A stretch of DNA of 37,496 bases from WVZL01 sp041862375 (lineage in GTDB: Bacteria > Acidobacteriota > Aminicenantia > Aminicenantales > Aminicenantaceae), in contig JBGVTE010000104.1 of NCBI GenBank assembly GCA_041862375.1, positions 1 to 37,496 on the forward strand. Reading direction: 5' to 3'. The stretch's first letter is position 1, and every line of letters starts with the position of its first letter. Under the pieces are notes generated by a model. The model searched no databases, was not told the origin of the DNA, and saw only the letters and a program-made list of their open reading frames with translations. Made by a program: the position numbers and the translations under genes. This document shows positions 24,675-32,033 of the stretch, one piece after another.

Positions 24675-25841
24675 CTAAAAGAAATGTCCATATATCATTC
24701 CTGTGATGGTTGCCATAATGACCACCAATATGATGTACGCGAGTGTTTTTTTCGTACCGAGAATGCTTCTTATAACCAGCATATTAGGGAGAGATAAAGC
24801 CGGTCCGGCCAGAAGCAGTGCAAGGGCCGGGCCCTGTCCCATACCGGCGCCTAGAAGGCCCTGGAGTATGGGCACTTCTGTTAAGGTGGCAAAGTACATC
24901 AAAGCTCCGGCGACAGATGCGAAGAGATTAGCTCCTAAGCTGTTTCCGCCGACGAGTCTGGCTACCCATTGGCTTGGAATAATGCCTTCATTATTGGGTC
25001 TTCCAAGCAAGAAGCCCGCTACCAGAACTCCAGCAAGAAGAAGTGGAAAGATCTGTTTTGCAAAAAGCCAGGTTGAGAAAGTCCATTCTTTAAGTTCTGT
25101 TTTTTTGAACCATGCGATTATCATCCAGGCAAGAATAGCCAATAGAGCTGCTCCAACATACCATTTGGCTTGGTAGATGAAATACCAAACTTTAAGCTCC
25201 GGGCTTGATTTTCCCCAGTTTATAAAAACAAGGATGGCCACCATCGTAGCAAAGTAAAGGGCTGTTTTCCATAAAGGGTGCATTTCTTGTACTTCACCTT
25301 CTATTAAGTTGGAGCGCTCTCTATTTTTTTCTTCTTCTCTGTTGAACAGGAGATGCATGATGAAGCCGATAACTACGGCAAAGATGACTGCTCCAAGCGC
25401 CCTGGCTAATCCCAGCTTATACCCTAAGACTTTTGCTGTTAAAATTATGGCCAGAACATTGATTGCGGGTCCTGAATAAAGAAAAGCCGTGGCTGGCCCG
25501 ATTCCCGCACCCCTTGTATATATACCAGCAAAGAGGGGAAGCACAGTACAGGAACAAACAGCCAGTATCGTACCCGAAACTGATGCTATAGAGTAGGAGA
25601 GAACTTTTTTTGCCTGGGCACCAAAATATTTAACGACAGAAGCCTTGCTGACAAAAACAGAAATCGCTCCGGCAATGAAAAAAGCAGGAATCAGGCAGAA
25701 GAGGACATGTTCCCTGGCGTATTCCTGGAGAAGAGCAAAAGCTTCAAATATTGCATTCTGAACCGTCGTTTTCTGCAAAGGAATGAAGTAAGCCGCCAGA
25801 AAAACAAGGATGAATATTGAAAGAATCCATTTGTCTTTCAT
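24675..25841 (-). CDS. ArsP/DUF318-type permease
   Basis: 388 residues with about ten hydrophobic helices; member of the ArsP_1 permease family, which exports organoarsenicals or, in the SO_0444-like branch, other thiophilic metals. The signature CSCTVLPLFAGIY is at 96-108 (C96, C98), followed by GAGIGPATAFLYSGPAINVL. The second half has the related TLTEVPILQGLLGAGMGQG. A hydrophilic loop near 170-188 separates the halves. The ATG follows the arsR TAA directly with no intervening base, so the two are translationally coupled. The substrate is likely metalloid because of the neighbours. Confidence 0.9.
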   Translation of the reverse strand: MKDKWILSIFILVFLAAYFIPLQKTTVQNAIFEAFALLQEYAREHVLFCLIPAFFIAGAISVFVSKASVVKYFGAQAKKVLSYSIASVSGTILAVCSCTVLPLFAGIYTRGAGIGPATAFLYSGPAINVLAIILTAKVLGYKLGLARALGAVIFAVVIGFIMHLLFNREEEKNRERSNLIEGEVQEMHPLWKTALYFATMVAILVFINWGKSSPELKVWYFIYQAKWYVGAALLAILAWMIIAWFKKTELKEWTFSTWLFAKQIFPLLLAGVLVAGFLLGRPNNEGIIPSQWVARLVGGNSLGANLFASVAGALMYFATLTEVPILQGLLGAGMGQGPALALLLAGPALSLPNMLVIRSILGTKKTLAYIILVVIMATITGMIYGHFF

Positions 25842-26213
25842 TTAGATTTCTTTCCTATCAACTCCAAAAGGATAAGCTCTAATGTTATTTTTCAGAGATA
25901 TTTGCAGATTATCTTGGTCTTTTTTAATTTCCTTTGAATGCACCAGGTTCATCCCGATGAGCCGGCCAAAGATAAGCTTCAAATCCTTCTTTTTCTTTTC
26001 TGTGATTCTATAGACAATCCATTTTCCGTCCCGAAGGTCTTCCACAAGATCTGCATCTCTTAAGATTCTCAATTGGTGAGAGATTCTGGACTGTTCGATT
26101 GCCAAGATAAAAGTGATTTCGCAAACGCAGAGATTTTTTTGGATGAGAAGGAGTAATATTCGCAGGCGAGTTGGATCTGATAAAGATTTAAATAGTTTTA
26201 ATGCTTGTTTCAT
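25842..26213 (-). CDS. arsR: ArsR-family metalloid-responsive repressor with intact C-x-C site
   Basis: 123 residues with winged helix-turn-helix: LFKSLSDPTRLRILLLL, then QSRISHQLRILRDADLVEDL as recognition region. The As(III) site in the alpha3 helix is NLCVCEI (C29, C31), matching the ELCVCDL pattern of ArsR. It should repress its own operon and release DNA when metalloid binds. Directly upstream lies a promoter whose -10 box is half of a TGAA-N6-TTCA operator. There is no ribosome site before the ATG. About 60% of the first 60 residues are shared with the paralogue at 26342-26695 by eye. The C-terminal tail is longer than average. Confidence 0.93.
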   Translation of the reverse strand: MKQALKLFKSLSDPTRLRILLLLIQKNLCVCEITFILAIEQSRISHQLRILRDADLVEDLRDGKWIVYRITEKKKKDLKLIFGRLIGMNLVHSKEIKKDQDNLQISLKNNIRAYPFGVDRKEI

Positions 26214-26234
26214 TTTATAATGACATTAGAAACA

Positions 26235-26275
26235 TATGAACATATATTCATAACATATTTATAATAAATTGTCAA
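26235..26275 (-). promoter_or_regulatory. ars promoter with overlapping ArsR-type operator
   Basis: On the minus strand TTGACA (26275-26270), a 17-base spacer and TATGAA (26252-26247). The -10 box is the left half of a perfect dyad, TATGAATATATGTTCATA on that strand (26252-26235), with core TGAA-N6-TTCA as in ArsR/SmtB-family operators. It lies 22 bases before arsR. Repressor binding would block polymerase directly. Confidence 0.7.
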
Positions 26276-26341
26276 TTATTTTTATTTAATCTGGATTTTA
26301 GGATTGAGTATAAATGGAATATTTAACTTGATATTGCTCTT

Positions 26342-26695
26342 TCACAAACATTTTTTATTTCTGATTTCTTCTTTAATACACATATCCAAATTTTTCTTAT
26401 CTTTTTTGAATTCCTCTGAATTAGAGAAATTCTCTTCTAAGATCTTTTCAAATAACATTCTCAGGTAATTCCTAGTTTTATTTGGGATTCTGTAATTTGT
26501 CCATCTTCCTTCCCGGGTATCCTCAACTAAATCAGCATCCCTGAGCACTCTTAATTGATGAGAGATTCTAGATTGCTCCATTTTCAATATGAATACGAGT
26601 TCACAAACGTATAACTCTCTCTGCAAAAGGAGCATAAGTATACGCAAGCGGGTTGGATCAGAGAGGGCTTTGAATATTTTTACGCCTTGTCTCAT
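26342..26695 (-). CDS. Second ArsR-family regulator with altered metalloid site
   Basis: 117 residues and clearly a paralogue of the neighbouring arsR: LSDPTRLRIL and QSRISHQLRVLRDADLVED are shared. The metal motif reads ELYVCEL, so the first cysteine is Tyr29 (TAC, one change from TGC) while C31 remains. Two further cysteines occur near the C-terminus (DMCIKEE and the final KKC). It may sense a different ligand, use C-terminal thiols, or act as an aporepressor. It is separated from arsR by 128 bases and has its own operator at 26703-26720. No ribosome site is visible and the operator sits 8 bases from the ATG, which suggests a very short leader or leaderless message. Confidence 0.9.
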   Translation of the reverse strand: MRQGVKIFKALSDPTRLRILMLLLQRELYVCELVFILKMEQSRISHQLRVLRDADLVEDTREGRWTNYRIPNKTRNYLRMLFEKILEENFSNSEEFKKDKKNLDMCIKEEIRNKKCL

Positions 26696-26702
26696 TATTA
26701 TC

Positions 26703-26720
26703 TATGAACATATTGTCATA
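26703..26720 (-). promoter_or_regulatory. ArsR-type operator before the second regulator
   Basis: Plus-strand TATGAACATATTGTCATA matches the operator at 26235-26252 at 16 of 18 positions, with one arm imperfect (TGAA-N6-GTCA). The first 11 bases are identical. It lies 8 bases upstream of the regulator's ATG, implying self-regulation. Confidence 0.6.
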
Positions 26721-26994
26721 TATCTTGAGGTTATGCAAGTAGATAGAGATACATAAAATAATGCAATACTTATTTTATCGTTAGATATTCAGCTTCGTAA
26801 TATGCAAATTTTCCTATAGTAATCAGTAAATCAGATTCGGGGATTATATAAAGAAGCTAAAATAATATTGAAATTGAACTTTCCCCACACAGGAACGGTC
26901 TAAATCAATTTATATACATTTATAAATCCATTTGAAATGTGATTTATAAGAATATGATTCCCAAGAAGTATTAACGATATTACAATGATTTAAT

Positions 26995-27022
26995 TTGGAT
27001 TCATTCTTTTTTGATATATAAT
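26995..27022 (+). promoter_or_regulatory. Promoter of the IscU/NifU-like gene
   Basis: TTGGAT (26995-27000), a 16-base spacer and a perfect TATAAT (27017-27022), about 56 bases before ATG 27079. The rest of the 383-base divergent gap (26696-27078) holds the arsR2 operator and AT-rich DNA with no gene. Confidence 0.55.
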
Positions 27023-27078
27023 ATCTTTGGGAAGGCGAGAAGCCCGGATTATAGATTAAAATATAGAATTATAGATAA

Positions 27079-27570
27079 ATGATAGGATTTTCAGACAAAA
27101 TCATTGAGCATTTCCAAAACCCACGAAATGTTGGGATTATTGAAAACCCTGAGGGAATTGCGAAAGTAATTAATCCGGTTTGTGGAGATATCACCAAGAT
27201 TTACTTACGAATAAAAAAAGGAGTTATCATTGATGCCAAATTTAAATCTTTAGGTTGTGCAGTCACAATTGCTTCAGCTTCGGTGTTCACGGAGAAGATA
27301 AAAGGAAGAAGAATTTCTGACCTGATTTCCGGGACCGACGAAAAAATAGTTAATCAGCTTGTAGCTCTGATAGAAAGTGAATTAGGAAAATTGCCTGCTA
27401 AGAAGCTTCACTGTCCTCCAGCCACTGTCCAAGCGTTTTTAGAGTCTATTATGCGATACAACAAAAGAAAAGGAACAGCTGAACTTGTATCAAGAATAGA
27501 AAGCTTGATACCTCTTGTAAACAAATACTATCAGAGAGGTAAAGAGTCAGAAAACGATGCAATCTATTAG
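27079..27570 (+). CDS. IscU/NifU-N-like iron-sulfur cluster scaffold protein
   Basis: 163 residues. The first 130 match IscU: start FSDKIIEHFQNPRNVG, then the three cluster ligands C35 in NPVCGD (with Asp37 kept), C60 in LGCAVTIASAS and C112 in LHCPP. The family supports assembly of Fe-S clusters and transfer to apoproteins in the cytoplasm. A 35-residue C-terminal tail rich in charges extends beyond the normal 125-130 residue end. No cysteine desulfurase gene is adjacent. The downstream radical SAM/SPASM enzyme needs several clusters, which may explain the neighbourhood. No ribosome site is seen before the ATG. Confidence 0.88.
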   Translation: MIGFSDKIIEHFQNPRNVGIIENPEGIAKVINPVCGDITKIYLRIKKGVIIDAKFKSLGCAVTIASASVFTEKIKGRRISDLISGTDEKIVNQLVALIESELGKLPAKKLHCPPATVQAFLESIMRYNKRKGTAELVSRIESLIPLVNKYYQRGKESENDAIY

Positions 27571-27966
27571 TCGAGAGTTTGTTTTACCCAGATTAAAACA
27601 ATATTTTCTTAGAAATTCCCCAAATTACTCTTATATTTCATTTTATGAATTCTTATAATGCATAAAGAGATGGTACATCCATGTCCTTTTTCTGCATCTT
27701 CAAAACAATAATTTGAATGTTAACATATTTTTATTGTGATTTAAGTACACCATGATCATCCTGATCACATTTCCTTGACAAACTCATTTTTGTCATTCGT
27801 TATTCAATTCAAAGTATTCTGAAAATGTTGTATAAAAATTGATGTTATAAATCTGTTGGTCTAAATTCTAGCTTCCCGTAATTTGACTTCAGTTTTTTCC
27901 TTTGGTATAAGTCAAAAAACATGACATAAGAATATAGGAATAAATGAGCAGAGAAGGGGACAAGGA
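27571..27966 (+). other. Intergenic region with paired TGATCA sites and a mini-ORF leader
   Basis: About 400 AT-rich bases before the radical SAM gene. TGATCA-TCC-TGATCA (27753-27767) is a dyad of two palindromic hexamers and may be an operator; a TTGACA box follows at 27775-27780 without a good -10 at 17 bases. At 27944-27970 an eight-codon frame (MSREGDKE) with an AGGA site ends on a TGA overlapping the GTG start of the radical SAM gene by four bases (GTGA). No larger gene is supported and no precursor peptide was recognised. Confidence 0.5.
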
Positions 27967-29223
27967 GTGAATCATCTCAGGTTTGGCGATTTGACTTGTT
28001 TTGATGCTGTTATGATGAGCAGTAATCGTTCTCAATCTGATGAAATTTTTAAGGAAGAAAACAGCGTCATGATTCACCTTACTGTAACAGGCCGCTGTTA
28101 TGCTCAATGCAAAGGCTGTGTTAACAGTGCAATTACAGTGAGAAGTCTTAAGCCTCGCAGCTCAATCATTGCCTTTCAGGAATCAGAGCCGAAACGAGAC
28201 TCGGCCATTATCTTGGACCTTATTTCTCGCCTTCCAGATCAGATGATAACAGTTTGTTTTTATGGAGGTGAGCCTTTTATGGCAACTGAAAAGATGGAGA
28301 GAGTGTGGAGGATTTTAAAAGAGTCAAAGGCAGGAAACAGAATCAGGTATATGGTTTATACCAATGGAGAGCTTTTGATTGATGCAATGGATCGATACCC
28401 TGAGTTTATACAAGATATGTGGTTGTATTCAATCTCCATAGACGGCGGAAGGGAGCAACATAACCGTGTGAGGCAAGGGACAGATTTGGACAATATTGTA
28501 AGAAATGTGATAGCACTGCAAACCAGCTACAAGGGCCATGTCTTGCTATGGTCAACGCTTCGTGAAGAGCAATCACTCTTAAATTGCTTCGGAGAATTTA
28601 TGAGGTTGTATGAGCAGGGAATAGTAAACCATTTTTTCTGGCACTGGGCTGAGACTGTTGAGCATTTCGATAACTTTCCTTCATACGCTGAACAGTATGG
28701 GCAAGAATTGGAAAAAGTGATGGATGTGTATGTAGAGAATTTATCTGATGAAAAACTTCTTCCTGTTTGCCATCTTAATGAGCTCGTTTTGTATCTTATT
28801 ACAGGAAAAGAACGGGGTCATACTGCCTGTAGTGTAGAACTTGCCAAAAACTATGATGTTGTTTCAGGCAAAGTCTTTGCATGTGCTGACCTTCCCTCTG
28901 CCTATAATATAGGGGAATTGAACAAAGAAGGTAGGCTAGACTTGAGAGAATGCGATCTTAATTCTCTAGTTGAGTATAAGAAATGGTTGGGCTGTCATAA
29001 GTGTGGAGTTCATCCTTATTGTGGAGGTCGATGCCCGGTCCAGGCCCTGACAGGTTCTAAGGAGAGAACGCTCGAATACTGCCAGCTAATGAGGTTGCAT
29101 GTGGGCATAGTGCAGGAACGAACAGAAGAGATTATTAGAGCTTTAGACAGTAATGGCCTTACGATTCAAGATGTTTACGATCGTTCAGCATTCCTGACAA
29201 AATACACTGATGTAGTGCCTTGA
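27967..29223 (+). CDS. Radical SAM/SPASM-type enzyme
   Basis: 418 residues from GTG 27967; ATGs at codons 16, 17 and 35 are alternatives. The SAM-cluster motif GRCYAQCKGC has C44, C48 and C51, followed by CFYGGEPFMA near 97 and a SIDGGREQHNRVR segment near 156. The C-terminus has auxiliary-cluster cysteines (YDVVSGKVFACADLPSA, then CHKCGVHPYCGGRCPVQ and a later C in LEYCQLM) typical of SPASM domains. Such enzymes modify peptides or act as anaerobic sulfatase maturases. No precursor peptide or sulfatase gene is nearby. It overlaps the following membrane-protein gene by one base (TGATG), so the two are co-translated. Confidence 0.88.
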   Translation: MNHLRFGDLTCFDAVMMSSNRSQSDEIFKEENSVMIHLTVTGRCYAQCKGCVNSAITVRSLKPRSSIIAFQESEPKRDSAIILDLISRLPDQMITVCFYGGEPFMATEKMERVWRILKESKAGNRIRYMVYTNGELLIDAMDRYPEFIQDMWLYSISIDGGREQHNRVRQGTDLDNIVRNVIALQTSYKGHVLLWSTLREEQSLLNCFGEFMRLYEQGIVNHFFWHWAETVEHFDNFPSYAEQYGQELEKVMDVYVENLSDEKLLPVCHLNELVLYLITGKERGHTACSVELAKNYDVVSGKVFACADLPSAYNIGELNKEGRLDLRECDLNSLVEYKKWLGCHKCGVHPYCGGRCPVQALTGSKERTLEYCQLMRLHVGIVQERTEEIIRALDSNGLTIQDVYDRSAFLTKYTDVVP

Positions 29224-29948
29224 TGAGTATGATCCCTCCATTCCCGCAAATTCTATACTACTCTCTAGTTTCGCTAGCAGCAATTTTAGCGAGTGGATTT
29301 ATTTCCGGTTCCCTTAAGCGATATGCTCATTGGAAAACTGGATATACGAGGAAAATTCTTCACTTTTTAATTTTTTTTACAGCAGTTGCCCTACATATAT
29401 GGGGAGGAATGCCAGCAGTTAACGTATTAGGCATCGGAATGGGAATATATGTTCTTTTTTCCGTAGGGGCGGGAGAAGGGAATTTTTTTTATGAAGCCAT
29501 GGCCAGGGAAAAGGATGCTCCTCACCGAAGCTATTTCGTCATAGTTCCCTATCTGACTACAGCTTTGGGAGGACTTGTTTCAAATCTTTTTTTTGGCTCG
29601 TGCGCCATAATGGGTTATGTCCTCTGTGGTTCAGGAGATGCAGTAGCTGAGCCTGTAGGTACTCGGTTAGGAAAACATCCGTACAATGTTCCCAGTTTAA
29701 AGAGGATAAAAATTTCAGAAAGGACTCTGGAGGGTAGTATCTCGATTTTCATCCTCTCTATTTTATTATCATTCTTCTTTTTCCACTATTTTTACAAACT
29801 TTCTTTACCAATGTCTTTTATTTCATCATCTATTATCTCTGTAGTAATAGTAATTGTTGAAGCTTTTTCCTTCCATGGAGCAGATAATTTTACTCTTCAA
29901 GTATCAGCGAGTGCTATTGCGTATTTTTTTATCAGAGTATTGAGCTGA
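29223..29948 (+). CDS. Phytol/dolichol-kinase-like membrane protein
   Basis: 241 residues from ATG 29223. Five or more hydrophobic helices and the motifs of the CTP-dependent polyprenol kinase/phosphatidate cytidylyltransferase-like group: YTRKILHFLIFFTAV, CGSGDAVAEPVGTRLGKHPY, ERTLEGSISIF and the C-terminal FSFHGADNFTL. Relatives phosphorylate phytol, dolichol or farnesol-type alcohols at the membrane, with the conserved Asp, Glu and Asn residues binding nucleotide and metal. Its start overlaps the radical SAM stop, so it probably works in the same pathway, for example on a lipid carrier or lipid product. The exact alcohol is unknown. Confidence 0.82.
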   Translation: MSMIPPFPQILYYSLVSLAAILASGFISGSLKRYAHWKTGYTRKILHFLIFFTAVALHIWGGMPAVNVLGIGMGIYVLFSVGAGEGNFFYEAMAREKDAPHRSYFVIVPYLTTALGGLVSNLFFGSCAIMGYVLCGSGDAVAEPVGTRLGKHPYNVPSLKRIKISERTLEGSISIFILSILLSFFFFHYFYKLSLPMSFISSSIISVVIVIVEAFSFHGADNFTLQVSASAIAYFFIRVLS

Positions 29949-29969
29949 GATTTAGAGGAAGGAACATAT

Positions 29970-30770
29970 TTATTCAGGGAAGAAGATATATCCTTGTCTT
30001 TTAAAGCGCTGGAATTGGCGGATATTTTTTCCTGTTTTATCCAGTATATAAAGGAGTTTCTTGATTGACTCGGTACTCAGGGTTGTCCTTTCTTTTTTAA
30101 TACCAATATCTGCTTGGAGCCATTGGTGGTATTCTTGGCAGTATCCACTGCTGTAAGGAAAGAGAACCATGTCTATCTCGCATATCAAAAGAGCAGGAAT
30201 AATTGCGTTGATGGAGTAAGGGCAAAGAAAGAGGATAGCTGACGGAAATTTCCCTTGATTAATTTGAGGAATTAAAACGTCGAGTGCGATATCTCTTGCT
30301 GAGGTCATGATGTAAACGCTGTATCCTGAATTCAGACATTTTATGGATATTTCCCGAATTGAGCAGGAATTACATGCTGGATAGGTTTCTCCTTTTTCAA
30401 GATAAAGGCAGTCGTGATTAGCTCTTCCAGAAGGACAGGAAGAAGGGAAGTTCTCTTGTTTATCCGGTTTAAGACAGAATCCAAGACCAACGATTGGCAT
30501 TGATCGTTGCTTTTTTACTTTTTCGATAAATATCGATTCATCGGGAATTGAGATAATGCTTTTAGGTTTAGTAAGAGAGTATTTTTCGCTTTTTACTAGA
30601 TTTTGATACCTGCAAAATCCTTGTATGGTTTTTTGAGGATGAGAAAGCATTGCTTTTAAGAAGAAAAGCCGAGCGTATTCTCTGAATAAACTTAGGTAGC
30701 TGAATTCCCAGACATTGATTTGTAAGAAAGATATCTTGTCCAGGGAGGCGAAAAAACTCCTTAAAGACAT
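29970..30770 (-). CDS. Unrecognised cysteine-rich protein, possible metal or Fe-S binding
   Basis: 266 residues, soluble, no signal peptide. A central cysteine cluster is conserved-looking: C99 in GLGFCLKP, C112 and C121 in SSCPSGRANHDCLYL, C133 and C136 in PACNSCSIREI, and C145. The part after it (GYSVYIMTSARDIALDVLIP, then SAILFLCPYSINAIIPALLI) looks like a small alpha/beta domain. The layout faintly recalls DUF116-type cysteine proteins, but I cannot assign a family. The gene converges on the kinase gene (21-base gap) and is divergent from the dehydrogenase operon, so it may be regulated with them. Start ATG has no strong ribosome site. Confidence 0.7.
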   Translation of the reverse strand: MSLRSFFASLDKISFLQINVWEFSYLSLFREYARLFFLKAMLSHPQKTIQGFCRYQNLVKSEKYSLTKPKSIISIPDESIFIEKVKKQRSMPIVGLGFCLKPDKQENFPSSCPSGRANHDCLYLEKGETYPACNSCSIREISIKCLNSGYSVYIMTSARDIALDVLIPQINQGKFPSAILFLCPYSINAIIPALLICEIDMVLFPYSSGYCQEYHQWLQADIGIKKERTTLSTESIKKLLYILDKTGKNIRQFQRFKRQGYIFFPE

Positions 30771-30905
30771 TGGGGTCAGGCTTTCATAACTTTCATAAAT
30801 GAGAAATTTAACTTATTTTTGCCACTACGATTTAATTACAGGTTTATTTTTCTGTCAATAGAGTTTCCTGCACAGTCTGCACGAGTAGCATGTGTTTATA
30901 ATGCC

Positions 30906-30934
30906 TTGACAATTCCTCAGCTACCTTATACATA
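30906..30934 (+). promoter_or_regulatory. Promoter of the dehydrogenase-aldolase operon
   Basis: TTGACA (30906-30911), a 17-base spacer and TACATA (30929-30934), followed by AATAAAA; about 36 bases before the dehydrogenase ATG. The -35 is consensus, the -10 matches at four or five positions. Confidence 0.6.
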
Positions 30935-30970
30935 ATAAAAGTCAAAAAAAACAATCAGGAAAAAGAATTG

Positions 30971-31999
30971 ATGCGCGTAGCAATGTACTACAACAACAGA
31001 GATGTAAGAATAGAAGAAATTCATGTTCCTGAAATTGGCCGGGGCGAGCTTCTGATGCGGGTTGAAGCCAGCGGAATCTGTGGAAGCGATGTTTTGGAAT
31101 GGTATCGCATAAAAAAAGCACCTCTTGTGCTAGGTCACGAAGTTGCAGGGGAGGTAGTTAAAGTAGGAGACGGAGTGCAAAAATTTAAAGCAGGTGACCG
31201 TATTGCTGCCTCTCATCATGTTCCCTGTAATAAATGCTATTACTGTCTCAGCGGCCATCATACTGCTTGCAACACCTTACGGCAGACTAATTTTGATCCA
31301 GGGGGGTTTTCTGAGTTTATAAGGCTTCCTTCTATTAATGTAGATCGTGGAGTTTTCTTGCTTCCAGATGAAATTTCTTACGAAGAGGCAACCTTTCATG
31401 AGCCCTTAGGTTGCGTTATTCGAGCCCAGAGAATTGCTCAGCTCAAGTCCGATCAGGCTGTATTGGTTTTAGGCTGTGGAATTGCGGGTCTGCTGAATGT
31501 CAACTTGGCCCGCGCTTCAGGAGCAGGTCAAATACTAGTTGTTGACCCCATACCTTTCCGGCTGGAAGCGGCTAAGAAATTCGGCGCTAATGAGGTGGTC
31601 AAGCCATTAAAAAATATTGGAGATTACATGCGGGAGATAAATCATGGACGGTTAGCTGACATTGTGTTTGTCTGTACTGGAGCGAGGGAAGCCATTCAGC
31701 AATCACTTGAATCTGTAGAGAGGGGAGGAGTGGTTCTTTTTTTTGCGCCCACTGAGCCTGAGGTAAGTGTTCCGGTTTCAATAAATGATATTTTTTTCCG
31801 AAACGACATTACACTTACTACATCCTACGGAGCAGCTCCTAATGATTCATTGCTTGCTCTGGAGCTTATTCAGACTTCGCATGTCATGGTAAAAGAGATG
31901 ATTACGCATCGGTTGAGTCTCGATGAGACACAACTCGGTTTTGAGATAGTTGCTAAGGCTCAGGATTCTTTGAAAGTTATCATAGAGCCTCAGAGATAA
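30971..31999 (+). CDS. Zinc-dependent medium-chain alcohol/polyol dehydrogenase
   Basis: 342 residues from ATG 30971 (AGGAAAAAG upstream; a TTG three bases earlier is possible). Catalytic zinc ligands: C37 in GICGSD, H56-E57 in LGHEVAGEV, and Glu in FHEPLGC near 147. The structural zinc site is complete: C86, C89, C92 and C100 in CNKCYYCLSGHHTAC. The Rossmann fold starts at VLVLGCGIAGLLN. Family relatives oxidise sorbitol, threonine or other secondary alcohols with NAD(P). It precedes the LsrF-like aldolase by 34 bases in one operon, suggesting oxidation of a polyol or hydroxy compound before (or after) aldol cleavage. Confidence 0.9.
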   Translation: MRVAMYYNNRDVRIEEIHVPEIGRGELLMRVEASGICGSDVLEWYRIKKAPLVLGHEVAGEVVKVGDGVQKFKAGDRIAASHHVPCNKCYYCLSGHHTACNTLRQTNFDPGGFSEFIRLPSINVDRGVFLLPDEISYEEATFHEPLGCVIRAQRIAQLKSDQAVLVLGCGIAGLLNVNLARASGAGQILVVDPIPFRLEAAKKFGANEVVKPLKNIGDYMREINHGRLADIVFVCTGAREAIQQSLESVERGGVVLFFAPTEPEVSVPVSINDIFFRNDITLTTSYGAAPNDSLLALELIQTSHVMVKEMITHRLSLDETQLGFEIVAKAQDSLKVIIEPQR

Positions 32000-32033
32000 T
32001 TCAAACCGTTTAAAAAATAAAGAGGAGGATTAA

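Noticed and set aside
27967..29223. RiPP biosynthesis cluster with a precursor peptide near the SPASM enzyme
   Set aside because: Upstream and downstream sequence holds no plausible Cys- or Gly-rich precursor, protease or exporter; the eight-codon leader is too short and lacks features.
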